Positions 45,189 to 54,569 of a DNA stretch of 64,000 nt are shown here, in pieces. The notes under the pieces were generated by a model, which was not told where the DNA came from, did no database searches, and saw nothing but the letters and a program-made list of their open reading frames with translations. This stretch comes from Halomarina pelagica. GTDB lineage: Archaea; Halobacteriota; Halobacteria; Halobacteriales; Haloarculaceae. The stretch spans positions 1,550,001-1,614,000 of the forward strand of contig NZ_CP100454.1 in assembly GCF_024228315.1 (NCBI RefSeq). The letters are read 5' to 3'. Position 1 is the stretch's first letter, and every line of letters starts with the position of its first letter. Both the position numbers and the translations under genes were made by a program.

Positions 45189-46886
45189 TCAGTCCGTCCG
45201 GTCCGCCGGCTCCCGGAGCAGCACGTCGAGTCGGTCGCCGTGTTCGAGCCAGTCGGGCGGGGCGTCGAGGCGGAGGAGGAACACGCCGTCCCCGGCGTCG
45301 ACGGCGCGCGCCGGGTGGCTCTGTCCGGTCACCGCCGCCTCGATGCGGTCGAGGCGGGCCGTCAGGGCGGACACCGTCGCCTCGTCCGCGAGCGCGCCCG
45401 CGCCGTCGGCCGCCTCCGCGGTCCGCTCGCCGTCCGCGCTCGATGCGGCGGATCCGTCGGAGACGGAAGTCGACCCGTCGGAGGCGGGGGTCGACCCGTC
45501 GGAGCCGGTCTCGGGTCCCTCCCGCGTCGGCAGTCGGTCGCGGAGCGCCGTCAGGTCGAGCCCCTCCGCGGCGAGGTCGACGTCGTCCCCGCGCGTCACC
45601 GAGGGGAGCGGGATGTCGCCGTCGGCCAGCGCGGTGTGCAACTGCCGACCGTCCATCTCGCGGCGGGCGCGGATCCGCCGCTCGGTCGCCTCGGTGACCC
45701 ACGGCGGGGGGGTCCACCCGGACTCGTCGAGGAGGGTGTAGACGTCCGTGTCGTCGGTCACCCACACGAAGCTGTCGTAGCAGTCCTTGTACCGGTCCGC
45801 GGCCCGACCGCGCTGGTGGGTGACGACGACGTGGACGGGCGACAGTCGCTCGACGACGTCGTCGACGGTCTCGCGCGAGGGGTGGTTGCTGAGCGCGAAG
45901 TCGCGGACCGTACAGCCGGCCCCGCAGACCGGGTCTGTCCCCCCGTTCACGACCTGGAGGAGCGTCGCGGCGGGGTCGTCCTCGATCGCGGCGAAGAGCC
46001 GTTCGGCGCTCCCGCCGACGGGGACCTCGGGACCGGCGATCGTCACGCCCCCCGGACGGAGCACCGACGCCGGGTCCGCGAAGTCGGGGACCGCCGTCAC
46101 GTTCGGGACGTCGTAGTCGAGTCGCTCGTGGAGCGTCGCGACGTGCCCGACCAGCGTCACGGGCACCGGATCGTCGCGCGCGGCGGCGAGGTGTCCGAGG
46201 AGGTACCCGAGGTGGACGCCGGTCAGCCCGCTCGCGGTCGCGAGCACGGTCGAGCCGGCGGTGACCCGCTCGTAGGCGGTGGCGACGGCGTCGGTGAGCG
46301 TCGCCTCGAACGTTTCGTTCGTGGCCCCCGTCAGCACGAGGACGTCGACGCCGACCGGGAGGTCGGGGTCGAACCCCGGGTACCCGGCGGCCCGACGCGC
46401 CGTGAAATCGCCGGTGACGAGGACGGTACGCCGGGCGTCGCCGTCCTCCACCTCGAACAGGAATCCGGCCGCCCCGGGGGCGTGGCCGGCGGGGACCGGG
46501 CGGACGCGCACCCCCGCGACGATCGTCGTCCAGTCGTCGACGGGGTCGAGTCGGTCGAGGACGGCGTCGGTGTCCCCGAGGTCGTAGTGGTCCGCCCCGG
46601 CGTCGAACGCGTCGCCGAGGATGGCCGCCGTGTCGGGCGTCGCGTACACTGGCGCGCCGTCGCGGAGGTTCGCGCCGAGCGAGCGGTAGTGATCGAGGTG
46701 CGCGTGCGTGAGACAGATCGCGGCGAGGTGTTCGCCCTCCTCGGGGTCGAGCGACTCGCTCACGTCCACGCCCGCCCCGGCGTCGACGAGCACGCACACG
46801 ACTTGCTCCCGAAGCACGCCCTCGAACCGCAGGATCAGCGACTCCCGCCCCCGACGCGGGTTGGCGTGCTGGAATCGGAGTTTCAT
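45189..46886 (-). CDS. Metallo-beta-lactamase/beta-CASP-like protein with charged C-terminal extension
   Basis: A 565-residue protein. The MBL zinc motif LTHAHLDHYRSLG is at about 58-70, with further ligands in AGHAPGA and TGDF. After the insert typical of the beta-CASP group come LSNHPSRETVDDVVERLSP and VHVVVTHQRGRA, which match the beta-CASP B and C motifs with changes. About 440-510 form a Ser/Asp/Gly-rich linker with SDGST-type repeats, and a short folded end follows. Relatives are RNases or nucleases (RNase J, CPSF73); nuclease activity is likely but untested. Confidence 0.78.
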   Translation of the reverse strand: MKLRFQHANPRRGRESLILRFEGVLREQVVCVLVDAGAGVDVSESLDPEEGEHLAAICLTHAHLDHYRSLGANLRDGAPVYATPDTAAILGDAFDAGADHYDLGDTDAVLDRLDPVDDWTTIVAGVRVRPVPAGHAPGAAGFLFEVEDGDARRTVLVTGDFTARRAAGYPGFDPDLPVGVDVLVLTGATNETFEATLTDAVATAYERVTAGSTVLATASGLTGVHLGYLLGHLAAARDDPVPVTLVGHVATLHERLDYDVPNVTAVPDFADPASVLRPGGVTIAGPEVPVGGSAERLFAAIEDDPAATLLQVVNGGTDPVCGAGCTVRDFALSNHPSRETVDDVVERLSPVHVVVTHQRGRAADRYKDCYDSFVWVTDDTDVYTLLDESGWTPPPWVTEATERRIRARREMDGRQLHTALADGDIPLPSVTRGDDVDLAAEGLDLTALRDRLPTREGPETGSDGSTPASDGSTSVSDGSAASSADGERTAEAADGAGALADEATVSALTARLDRIEAAVTGQSHPARAVDAGDGVFLLRLDAPPDWLEHGDRLDVLLREPADRTD

Positions 46887-46945
46887 CGTCGCTGGTGCGT
46901 TCGATCCCCCGGTACATAGGGTCGGCGGGATCGGTCCGGGGGGCC

Positions 46946-48292
46946 TCAGTCGACCGGTTCCGTCGGCGCGTCCGCCTCCGTTCCCGCCTCCCGGAGGACG
47001 ACGCGGGAGACGCGCGCCCCGTCGACCTCGGCGACGCGGGCGGCGTAGCCGTCCAGTTCCACGCGGTCGCCGACCGCCGGCGCGCGCCCCAGCCGACTCA
47101 GCACGAGGCCGCCGATGGTCTCGAAGTCCTCGCTCTCGAACTCGGCGTCCAGTACCTCGTTCACCGCCGGGAGGGGGACGTGACCGTCGACGGCGTAGCT
47201 ACCGTCAGAGAGCGCGTCGATCGACGGCTCCTGCGCCGCCGCGTCGAACTCGTCGCGGATCTCGCCGACGATCTCCTCGATGACGTCCTCCACCGTCACG
47301 ATCCCCTCGAACGTCCCCCACTCGTCGATCACCACGGCCATCTGCACCTCGCGGCGCTGGAACTCGGCCAGGATGTCGTCGATGCGGCGGTCCTCGGGGA
47401 CGACGATCACCTCGCGGGCGAGGTCGCGGGCGGTCGGCTCACCCGCGTCGCGGCCGGCCTCCACGGCGCGGAGCACGTCCTTGACGTGCACGAACCCGAC
47501 GGGGTCGCCGTCCTCGCCGTCGAGGACCAGATAGCGCGTGTAGTTCCCCGCCGCGGCGATCGGGCGGAGTTCGTCGAGGGGCAGTGCGGCCGGGACGGTC
47601 TCGACGTCCGGCCGGGGGACCATGATCTCGCGAGCGACGGTGTCGCCGAGTTCGAAGACGCCCTCGATCATCTCCGCCTCGTCGACGTCGACGTGGCCGT
47701 GTTCGCTCGACTGCGCGATGATCATCTGGATGTCCTCGCGCGTGTGGGCCTCCTCGGACTCCGAGGCCGGCGAGACGCCGATCAGTCGCGTGAAGAAGCT
47801 CGCGGTACCGTTGAAGACGACGATGCCGGGGACGAAGACGTAGTAGAAGAACTTCATCGGCGCGGCGACCGCGAGCGAGATGCGCTCTGCCTCCTGGATC
47901 GCGAGGGTCTTCGGCGCGAGTTCGCCGAACACGACGTGCAGGAACGTGATGAGGCCGAACCCGAGCGCGAAGGCCACGGCGTGGATGGCCCCCTCGGGCA
48001 GCATCGACCCGAGTACGGGTTCGATGAGCGACGCCACCGCCGGTTCGCCGATCCACCCCAGCCCGAGCGACGAGAGCGTGATCCCGAGCTGACAGACGGC
48101 GAGGTAGTCGTCCAGGTTCTCGACGGCCTCCTTCACCAGCCCCGCGGACGGTTTTCCCTGCTCGACGAGCGCCTCCACCCTCGTCGAGCGGATCCGGACG
48201 AACGCGAACTCCGCGGCCACGAAGAGCCCGTTCATGAACACCAGGAAGAACGCCAGGGCGATCCCGAGCGCGGAGAGCACGAGATTGACCAT
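46946..48292 (-). CDS. CNNM/CorC (HlyC family) transporter-like protein
   Basis: A 448-residue membrane protein: DUF21/CNNM domain with four hydrophobic segments (about 1-190, containing GITLSSLGLGWIGEP and FGELAPKTLAIQ), a pair of CBS domains (about 205-330, REIMVPRPDVETVP and VVIDEWGTFEGIVTVEDVIEEIVG) and a C-terminal CorC_HlyC domain (about 345-430). The family handles Mg2+ or Na+ export. An ORF of 51 codons ends two bases before its ATG. Confidence 0.9.
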   Translation of the reverse strand: MVNLVLSALGIALAFFLVFMNGLFVAAEFAFVRIRSTRVEALVEQGKPSAGLVKEAVENLDDYLAVCQLGITLSSLGLGWIGEPAVASLIEPVLGSMLPEGAIHAVAFALGFGLITFLHVVFGELAPKTLAIQEAERISLAVAAPMKFFYYVFVPGIVVFNGTASFFTRLIGVSPASESEEAHTREDIQMIIAQSSEHGHVDVDEAEMIEGVFELGDTVAREIMVPRPDVETVPAALPLDELRPIAAAGNYTRYLVLDGEDGDPVGFVHVKDVLRAVEAGRDAGEPTARDLAREVIVVPEDRRIDDILAEFQRREVQMAVVIDEWGTFEGIVTVEDVIEEIVGEIRDEFDAAAQEPSIDALSDGSYAVDGHVPLPAVNEVLDAEFESEDFETIGGLVLSRLGRAPAVGDRVELDGYAARVAEVDGARVSRVVLREAGTEADAPTEPVD

Positions 48293-48294
48293 CG

Positions 48295-48450
48295 TCAGGG
48301 CCGTCGAACGACGCCGTCGCGTCCGTCCGGTCGAGGGGGCGGAACGGCGCGGGATGGGTCGTCGAACGGGGAGGAGACGCGACGAGCGGACGGAACGACC
48401 ACCCCCGTTCGGCGAGCGCGGTCAGCGGCGGGATCGGCCGGGCGACACAT
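48295..48450 (-). other. Candidate leaderless upstream ORF of 51 codons before the CNNM gene
   Basis: ATG (48448-48450) lies about 27 bases after a TATA-like TTTTATCTTC (48471-48480, minus strand), the usual leaderless distance. The frame stays open for 51 codons (MCRPADPAADRARRTG and so on, Arg/Pro-rich) and stops two bases before the CNNM ATG. Third-position GC is lower than in neighbouring genes. It may be a leader peptide coupling translation, or simply an untranslated leader. Confidence 0.35.
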
Positions 48451-48560
48451 TACCGATCGCTAGCCCAGATGAAGATAAAACGGTGCCGGCGACCGCGGCG
48501 TCCCTCCCTCCCCGACCGCGACGGACGCGTCCGCGGTCGCCGGAAGGGCGTCTCGAGGCC

Positions 48561-51098
48561 CTACGAGCGCGTCTCGACGGCGAGCACGTGCTCGCCGCCC
48601 GCGTCCTCCCCTTCGATCGAGACGAGCACCTCGCGCCCGCGGTGGGTCTCGCGGACCCGGTGAGGGGCGGGTCGACCGTCGAGGGCGACCGAGTCGACCC
48701 GCGCGTCCTCCGGGAGAGTGTGACCGATCACGAGTTCGTCCAGGTCGACCGCGGCGCGGACGGTCGTCCGGTAGGCGTCGCCGTCGGCGGTCGCCTCGAC
48801 CGCGACCTCGCCGTCCCCGAGGCGGACGTTCTCGCCCGCCACGCGGGGCTCGTCGGGCGGGACCTGCGGGACCACCGACAGCCGACCGCGGCCCAGGTCG
48901 GGGCGCACGCCGAGTTGCTGGTGGACGACCGGCCAGACGGTCCCGTAGTGGCCCCACGCCTGCAGCACCATCGCCCGCTCGGTGAACGGCTTGTCGATCG
49001 ACCGCCCGTACTTCGGCGACGGCGCGATCTCGGGGAGCGCGCCGGGCTGCTCGTCGGGCCACAGCTGGAGCCGGGCGTTGGCGTCCGTGTACCGGCGCTG
49101 GTGACCCGCGCCCAGCCGCCCGTAGTTCCCCTCGCCGACGGCCATAATCGCCGTGTTGAGCGTGAAGATCGACAGCTCCGGCGGGCGGTCGGACTCGGCG
49201 GGATCGCAGCCGGCCTTCCCGGTGTGGTACAGCCCGAACTCGCCGGTGTAGCAGTCGGTCTCGCGGAGGTCGAGCGCGGCGTTCCCGTGCGCCTCGGTCG
49301 TCAGCCCCGGCGACGGGGAGCCGTCGGGACGGGTGTGGAGTTCCGCCTCCATCGGCGTGACGCCGATCCAGTGGCGCTGGTAGACCGGCTCCTCGTCGGG
49401 ATTCGTCAGCGAATCTGCGTGCTGGGGGACCGCCGGTAGCCACCACGCCTCCTCGAACGTCCGGTGGAGGCGGCGGGCGTGGCGGTGCGCCCAGGCGAAC
49501 GTCCGCCCGTCGCGCTTGCTCCGCGCCATGTCCGCGAGGTCGTACAGCCCGCGAATCGTGTAGACCGCGACGTCGAGCTTCTCCTCCCCCATGCCCGGCC
49601 GTTCGACGTTGCCCGCCCCCTCGGGCCAGCCGTCGCCGTCGTCGTCCAGTTCGTCGAGCACGTAGCGCATGCCGTCGACCGCGAAGTCGTAGAGGTCGTC
49701 GCGGAAGTCGTCGTCGCCGGTCCACCGCCAGAGCAGGGCGAGCGCGCTCGGGAACTTCGCCGTCTCGTCGGTGTTGCCGCCGTCGCCGAGCGTGCCGAAG
49801 TAGACCGACCCGTCGGTGACGACCTCGTGGACGACCTTCCCGGTGTCCCCGGTGAGGATCCGACTCACGTCCCGCAGCGCCCGGAGGTGGTCCTTGATCG
49901 GCTCGAACTGCCCGACCGCGACGCTGGCGAACGCCGTGTACTCGCCGTCGGTGGCGAACAGCCACGGGTAATCCGGGAAGCCCGCCCCGAGGAAGCGCAC
50001 CGCCTCCACGGTCCCCGCGGGTTCGGGGTAGGCCGCCCCCTCCTCGACGTCGCGCACCCGCAGGTCGCGGGCGACCTGGACGCAGTCGGCGAGGTTCTGC
50101 TTCCCCCAGTCGATCGCGCGTTCGAGGTCGCGGTTACCCGGCAGGTCGAGGCAGGTGCGCGCGCACAGGTCGAGGCGCTCCTCGACCTTCGCTTCGAGGG
50201 CGGCGTCGGGATCGTCGAGCAGGGCGTCGTGCTCCTCGAGCGCCGCGTCGAGCCCCTCGTCGGATCCGGCGACCGCCACCCAGACGGTGCGCTCCTCGCC
50301 GGCCGGGATCGTCAGTTCGTACTCCAGGCGACCGCTCGCGCCGCTCCCGTTCCCGTTCTCGTCGGGGTCGGGTCCCCCGACCCCCCCGCCAGTCTCGCCG
50401 CTCGCGGGGTCGAGCGCCGCCCCGACGACCGCCGCCCAGTCGCGCGGCGACGCACCTTCGACCGGCGCGGGGCCGCGCTCGCGGAACGCGAGTCGGCCGC
50501 CCTCGACGGCGGCCGCGTCCTCGCGCTCGAACTCGGCGGACGACGGGTCGGTCCACTCCCAGGGGTAGGCGGGGAGGAGCGACGACCGCGCCTCCACGGC
50601 CAGCGTGACGGTCTCCTCGGCGTCGCCGGCGGCGAGGTCGAGGCCGAAGAGCGCCCCCCGCCGCCCGTCGGGGACGAAGTCGGTCCGGCGAACAGAGAGC
50701 CCCCCGCGGTCGGGGAACGTCAGCACGGCGTGGCCGTAGCCGCTCTCGAAGCGCTCGGCGTCGTCGAGCCACTCGCCGTCGAGGGCGAACCAGACGCCGT
50801 CGAGGAGCTTGAGCGGCGGGCTCCAGATCCCGCCCATCTCGCCCTCGATGTGCCACCCCATCGGCGGGAAGCGCCCCGCCTGCGTCCCCACGACGTAGGC
50901 GCGCGAGCCGGAGACGACGTACCGCCGGTCCGCGAGGCGGTCGGTCGTCGCCAGCGTCGGGGAGCCGGCGACCGACCGGCCCGGTTCGGGATCGGCGGCG
51001 GCGCTCGCCGTGGACGGTACGAGCAACCCGGTCGCGGCGGTACTCGCCAGAAATCGACGTCGGGACAGCGTCGGATGGAAACGGTCTCGTTCGGTCAT
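48561..51098 (-). CDS. Tat-secreted six-hairpin glycosidase (glucoamylase/debranching-like)
   Basis: An 845-residue exported enzyme. RRRFLASTAATGLLVPSTASAAA is a twin-arginine signal without lipobox Cys. Residues about 45-300 form a beta-sandwich domain (GWHIEGEMGGIWSPPLKLLDG); about 310-750 form the helical barrel (DYPWLFATDGEYTAFASVAV, DGWPEGAGNVERPG, EEKLDVAVYTIRGLYDLADM) like GH15/GH63/amylo-1,6-glucosidase groups; about 760-845 form a small beta domain. Acidic candidates in the DGWPEG and GDGGNTDE regions could be catalytic. It may release the sugar taken up by the ABC system at 31974-36487, but that is inference. Confidence 0.8.
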   Translation of the reverse strand: MTERDRFHPTLSRRRFLASTAATGLLVPSTASAAADPEPGRSVAGSPTLATTDRLADRRYVVSGSRAYVVGTQAGRFPPMGWHIEGEMGGIWSPPLKLLDGVWFALDGEWLDDAERFESGYGHAVLTFPDRGGLSVRRTDFVPDGRRGALFGLDLAAGDAEETVTLAVEARSSLLPAYPWEWTDPSSAEFEREDAAAVEGGRLAFRERGPAPVEGASPRDWAAVVGAALDPASGETGGGVGGPDPDENGNGSGASGRLEYELTIPAGEERTVWVAVAGSDEGLDAALEEHDALLDDPDAALEAKVEERLDLCARTCLDLPGNRDLERAIDWGKQNLADCVQVARDLRVRDVEEGAAYPEPAGTVEAVRFLGAGFPDYPWLFATDGEYTAFASVAVGQFEPIKDHLRALRDVSRILTGDTGKVVHEVVTDGSVYFGTLGDGGNTDETAKFPSALALLWRWTGDDDFRDDLYDFAVDGMRYVLDELDDDGDGWPEGAGNVERPGMGEEKLDVAVYTIRGLYDLADMARSKRDGRTFAWAHRHARRLHRTFEEAWWLPAVPQHADSLTNPDEEPVYQRHWIGVTPMEAELHTRPDGSPSPGLTTEAHGNAALDLRETDCYTGEFGLYHTGKAGCDPAESDRPPELSIFTLNTAIMAVGEGNYGRLGAGHQRRYTDANARLQLWPDEQPGALPEIAPSPKYGRSIDKPFTERAMVLQAWGHYGTVWPVVHQQLGVRPDLGRGRLSVVPQVPPDEPRVAGENVRLGDGEVAVEATADGDAYRTTVRAAVDLDELVIGHTLPEDARVDSVALDGRPAPHRVRETHRGREVLVSIEGEDAGGEHVLAVETRS

Positions 51099-51497
51099 GC
51101 GTACCAATGAACACACAGTGTCGGCAGTTAATAAATTAACTTAGATCAGAAAAATTATAACCGAATATATACGTTAACAGACCTAGACATACTTTGCCAC
51201 GATACTAACCCCCATAACCGTCCGGTACCAAGCTCCGGGCGGTTCCAAGTTACCGTCTGTCATTCCACTGCGGAACGGGAACCAACGGCACCGAGGGCGC
51301 TCGAGCGCTCCTGTCGTCTGCCGTCATGTATCCACACGGACGCTGGTGGGCGCTCCCTCCACCACGCGTTTCGGGACGTACCGACGTACCGCGAGCCTGC
51401 GGTGTGGGCCGGTCGCCCCTCGAAACGATCCGGACGAGCGTCGCTCTCGCCCTCACCTTCGCGCGACCGACGCGTGACCGGGACGGTCGGAACCCGC
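51099..51497. other. Intergenic region upstream of the secreted glycosidase
   Basis: No gene is seen. Immediately upstream of the glycosidase, 51117-51190 is AT-rich with several TATA-like stretches on the minus strand (TATAATTTTTC near 51155, TATATATTCGG near 51167). At 51216-51244 AACCGTCCGG and CCGGGCGGTT form a ten-base stem (one G-U pair) around a nine-base loop. The remainder to 51497 is ordinary GC-rich sequence. Confidence 0.5.
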
Positions 51498-53354
51498 CTA
51501 CGTGAGCCCCCAGAAGGCGGCGATCCCCAGGACGGTGACCACCGAGAGGACGAGCTGGAGCGGCGCGCCGACGCGGAAGTAATCGGAGAAGCGGTAACCG
51601 CCGGGGCCGTAGACGAACAGGTTCGTCTGGTAGCCGATCGGCGTGAGGAAGGCCGTGGAGGCGGCGAAGGTGACGGCGAGGACGAACGCGAACGGGTTCG
51701 CGCCGATCTCCGTGGCCGCCTTGGCGGCGACGGGGATCATCAGGACGACGCTCGCGTTGTTGCTGATGACGTTTGTCAGGATCGCCGTCGCGAGGTAGAA
51801 CACCCAGAGGACGGCGAGCAGGGGGAGCGCGCTGGCCGTCGACGCCACGAGCGCGCCGAGGAGGTCGGCCGCGCCAGTCTGCTGGAGGGCGTTCCCCAGC
51901 GGGATGACGCCCGCGAGCAGGAAGATGACGTTCCACTCGACGGACTCGTACAGCTCGTTCGGCTGGAGCACGCCCGTCGCCACCATCGCCACGACGCCCG
52001 CCAGCGCGCTGACGAGGATCGGGACCAGCCCCAGGCCGGCCGCGGCGACGACGCCCGCGATGATCGCGAGCGCCGGGAGGATCTTGTCCGTCCGGTACTC
52101 CGGGCGGTCGGGCTCGCGGGCGACGATGAAGTCGGGGTTCTGCGCGAGGCGGTCGAGGGTATCCGAGGTCGTCTGCACGAGCAGCGTGTCCCCGACCTGG
52201 ATCACGATGTCCTCGAGGCGGTTCCGGAGGAGTTCCCCCCGACTGCGGAAGGCGAGGACGTTCGCGTCGTACCGCTGGCGGAACCCCGAGGTCGCGAGCG
52301 TCTCGCCCACGAGGAACGACCCGCGCGGGACGACGATCTCGACGAGCATGGGATCGTCCTCCTCGGGCACGAGGTCGGACTCCGTCTCGGGCCCGCCGCG
52401 CAGACTGAGTCCGTCGGCGCGCATGAGCCGACGGAGGGTCCCGCGGTCGGTCCGGATGCGGAGCGTGTCGCCCGCGCGGATCTCCTTCTTTCCGAGCGGC
52501 TCCGCGAACCGCTCGCCGTCGCGTTCGAGCTGGAGGATGTCGGCGTCGAACGACGCGTGGTCGATCGCCGCCTCGACGGTCGTGCCGACGATCGGCGAGC
52601 GCTCGCCCACGACCACGTCGGTGAGGTAGCCCTCGATCTCGTACTCCTCGACGAAGTCCTCCTCGGGCGGGATGCGCTCGGGGATGAGCCGCGGCGCGAC
52701 GAGCAGGAGGTAGACCGAGCCGACGACGAGGACGATCGCCCCGAGGTGCGTGAACTCGAACACGTCGAAGGCGTGGAGCCGGGGGTAGGTGTCCGAGAGT
52801 TCGGCCGCGATCTCGCTCGCGAGGATGTTGGTGGAGGTGCCGATGAGGGTGAGCATCCCGCCGAGCATCGAGGCGTACGACAGCGGGATGAGCAGCGTCG
52901 AGGGGGAGGTCTTCCCCTTGTGCGCGAGATCCGAGATGACCGGCACGAGGATGGCGACGACGGGCGTGTTGTTGATGAACCCCGACGGGACGCCGGTGAC
53001 GCCGACGGTCGCGGCGAGCTGCTTGCGCCGGTCGGTCCCCGCGAAGGCGGCCATCCGCCGGCCGAGGATCTGGACCACGCCCGAGCGGCTGATGCCGGCG
53101 CTGAGGATGAGCATCGCGAGCACCGTGATCGTGGCCGGGTTGGCGAACCCCGCGATGCCCTCCGCGGGGGAGATCTGCGTCCACGGCTCGAGGAGCATGA
53201 GCAGCACCATCACGACGATGGCCGTCACGTCCACCGGAACCAGTTCGCTGGCGAAGAGCGCGAGCGCGAGGAGGATGATCCCGAACACGACCACCATATC
53301 GACGGTGAGCGGCGGGACCTGCGCGCCGCCGCTCTGTAGGATCACTCCCCACAT
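51498..53354 (-). CDS. SLC13/DASS family transporter with two RCK_C domains
   Basis: A 618-residue carrier. The SLC13 signature SNT-type segments are present: FINNTPVVAILVPVISDLA and MLGGMLTLIGTSTNILAS in the first half, NVISNNASVVLMIPVAAKAA and FLTPIGYQTNLFVYGPGGY in the second. Between the halves lie two RCK_C (TrkA-C) domains (about 215-300 and 312-395), a layout common in prokaryotic sulfate or dicarboxylate carriers. The substrate is not clear. A TTTAAG element about 30-40 bases before the ATG may be the promoter. Confidence 0.9.
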   Translation of the reverse strand: MWGVILQSGGAQVPPLTVDMVVVFGIILLALALFASELVPVDVTAIVVMVLLMLLEPWTQISPAEGIAGFANPATITVLAMLILSAGISRSGVVQILGRRMAAFAGTDRRKQLAATVGVTGVPSGFINNTPVVAILVPVISDLAHKGKTSPSTLLIPLSYASMLGGMLTLIGTSTNILASEIAAELSDTYPRLHAFDVFEFTHLGAIVLVVGSVYLLLVAPRLIPERIPPEEDFVEEYEIEGYLTDVVVGERSPIVGTTVEAAIDHASFDADILQLERDGERFAEPLGKKEIRAGDTLRIRTDRGTLRRLMRADGLSLRGGPETESDLVPEEDDPMLVEIVVPRGSFLVGETLATSGFRQRYDANVLAFRSRGELLRNRLEDIVIQVGDTLLVQTTSDTLDRLAQNPDFIVAREPDRPEYRTDKILPALAIIAGVVAAAGLGLVPILVSALAGVVAMVATGVLQPNELYESVEWNVIFLLAGVIPLGNALQQTGAADLLGALVASTASALPLLAVLWVFYLATAILTNVISNNASVVLMIPVAAKAATEIGANPFAFVLAVTFAASTAFLTPIGYQTNLFVYGPGGYRFSDYFRVGAPLQLVLSVVTVLGIAAFWGLT

Positions 53355-53510
53355 ACGTACCGATAACGTATCCGCAACGAATCTTAAACGCTCGGATAAT
53401 TCATCGGTCGTCGTATCCGCGCGGCGGACGCTCGTCGAGGATCCGACGGCGGGGGAGGAGCGGCGGGAGACGAGTCGCGCGACGGGCGGGGGGCGCGGTC
53501 GCGGTCGCGG

Positions 53511-54569
53511 TCAGCCGAGCGCGTCGAAGATCCGGTCGGTGATCGTCTCGCCGACGAGCGCGCAGAGTTCGTCGCTCTCGGCGGCGAGGACGCTGAAGAG
53601 GCCGAGCGGGAGCGTCCCGCCGGCCATGTCCTTGTGACCGCCGGCGCTCCCCACGTCGTCGAAGGTGCGCCGGAGGACGTCCCCGATGTGGACCCGGGGG
53701 TCGCGGGAGCGCGCGCTGACGTGGACGGTGTCGTCGACGACGCCGAAGACCACGGTCGTCGTGACGCCCTCGAGGTTGAGGAGGTGGTCCGCCGCCTGGG
53801 GCAGCGCGTCGCGCTCCGCGGTCCGCCCGACGTTCGAGACGAGCGCGGAGCCGCGGACGACGCGGTTGTGCGTCGCCTCGGCGATCGAGTCGAGCGTCGC
53901 GGGCGTGAACAGCGAGTCCGACAGCTGTCGCAGCAGGTCGAGGTCCGCCCGGGGGTGGAGGAACTCGGCGGCGTCGTACTCGGTCTCGGTGACGCCGCGC
54001 ATGAAGCCGAGGGTCTCCCGGCGGATGCCGAACAGCAGCCCGGTGGCGATCTGCGCGTCCACGTCCGCGTCGATCGCCTCGAGGTACTGCGCGAGGATCG
54101 ACGCCGTCGCGCCGACTTCCTCGCGGTGATCCACGAACGTCCCCGCGACGCCGTCGACCGGGTGGTGATCGATGACGATGTCCGGGACGTACTCGGGAGG
54201 GACGGCGTTGTTGACGCCGGGAACCGAGTGGTCGACGAACGCGACGAGGTCGGCCGTCGCCAGCCGATCGTGGCTGTACGCCGTCGCGTCGATGTCGAGG
54301 AGGTTCACCATCGCGCGGTTCTGCTGGTGGGTGATCTCGCCCGCATAGAGGATAGTGACCCGATCGACGTCGGCGGTCTCGGCGATCGCCTCCAGGGCGA
54401 GGGCGCTACCGAGACAGTCGGGGTCGGGGTTGTTGTGACAGACGATGGTGAGCGAGTCGTGACGCTCGAACAGATCGAGGAGCGCGCCGACGGCGCTCGA
54501 CGGGACGCCGGTTCGGTCGGTCGCGCCGGCCTCGCGCACCGCCGTCTCTGGATGTGAGGATTCGGTCAT
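53511..54569 (-). CDS. DHH family phosphoesterase (NrnA/RecJ-like)
   Basis: A 352-residue phosphoesterase. The DHH metal motifs are IVCHNNPDPDCLGSALAL (about 42-60), LVAFVDHSVPG and DIVIDHHPVDG (about 130-140), and the C-terminal DHHA1 domain ends with the conserved GSAGGHKDMAGGTLPLG. Members degrade nanoRNA, cyclic dinucleotides or pAp. The upstream region contains a 14-base palindrome CAGACTGCAGTCTG (54661-54674) and a TATA-like GGTATATGA near 54700. Confidence 0.88.
   Translation of the reverse strand: MTESSHPETAVREAGATDRTGVPSSAVGALLDLFERHDSLTIVCHNNPDPDCLGSALALEAIAETADVDRVTILYAGEITHQQNRAMVNLLDIDATAYSHDRLATADLVAFVDHSVPGVNNAVPPEYVPDIVIDHHPVDGVAGTFVDHREEVGATASILAQYLEAIDADVDAQIATGLLFGIRRETLGFMRGVTETEYDAAEFLHPRADLDLLRQLSDSLFTPATLDSIAEATHNRVVRGSALVSNVGRTAERDALPQAADHLLNLEGVTTTVVFGVVDDTVHVSARSRDPRVHIGDVLRRTFDDVGSAGGHKDMAGGTLPLGLFSVLAAESDELCALVGETITDRIFDALG

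Noticed and set aside
51250..53352. Very long minus-strand open frame overlapping the SLC13 gene
   Set aside because: It is Arg/Pro-rich, lacks any family pattern and is a frame shadow of the SLC13 gene, as is usual in GC-rich DNA.
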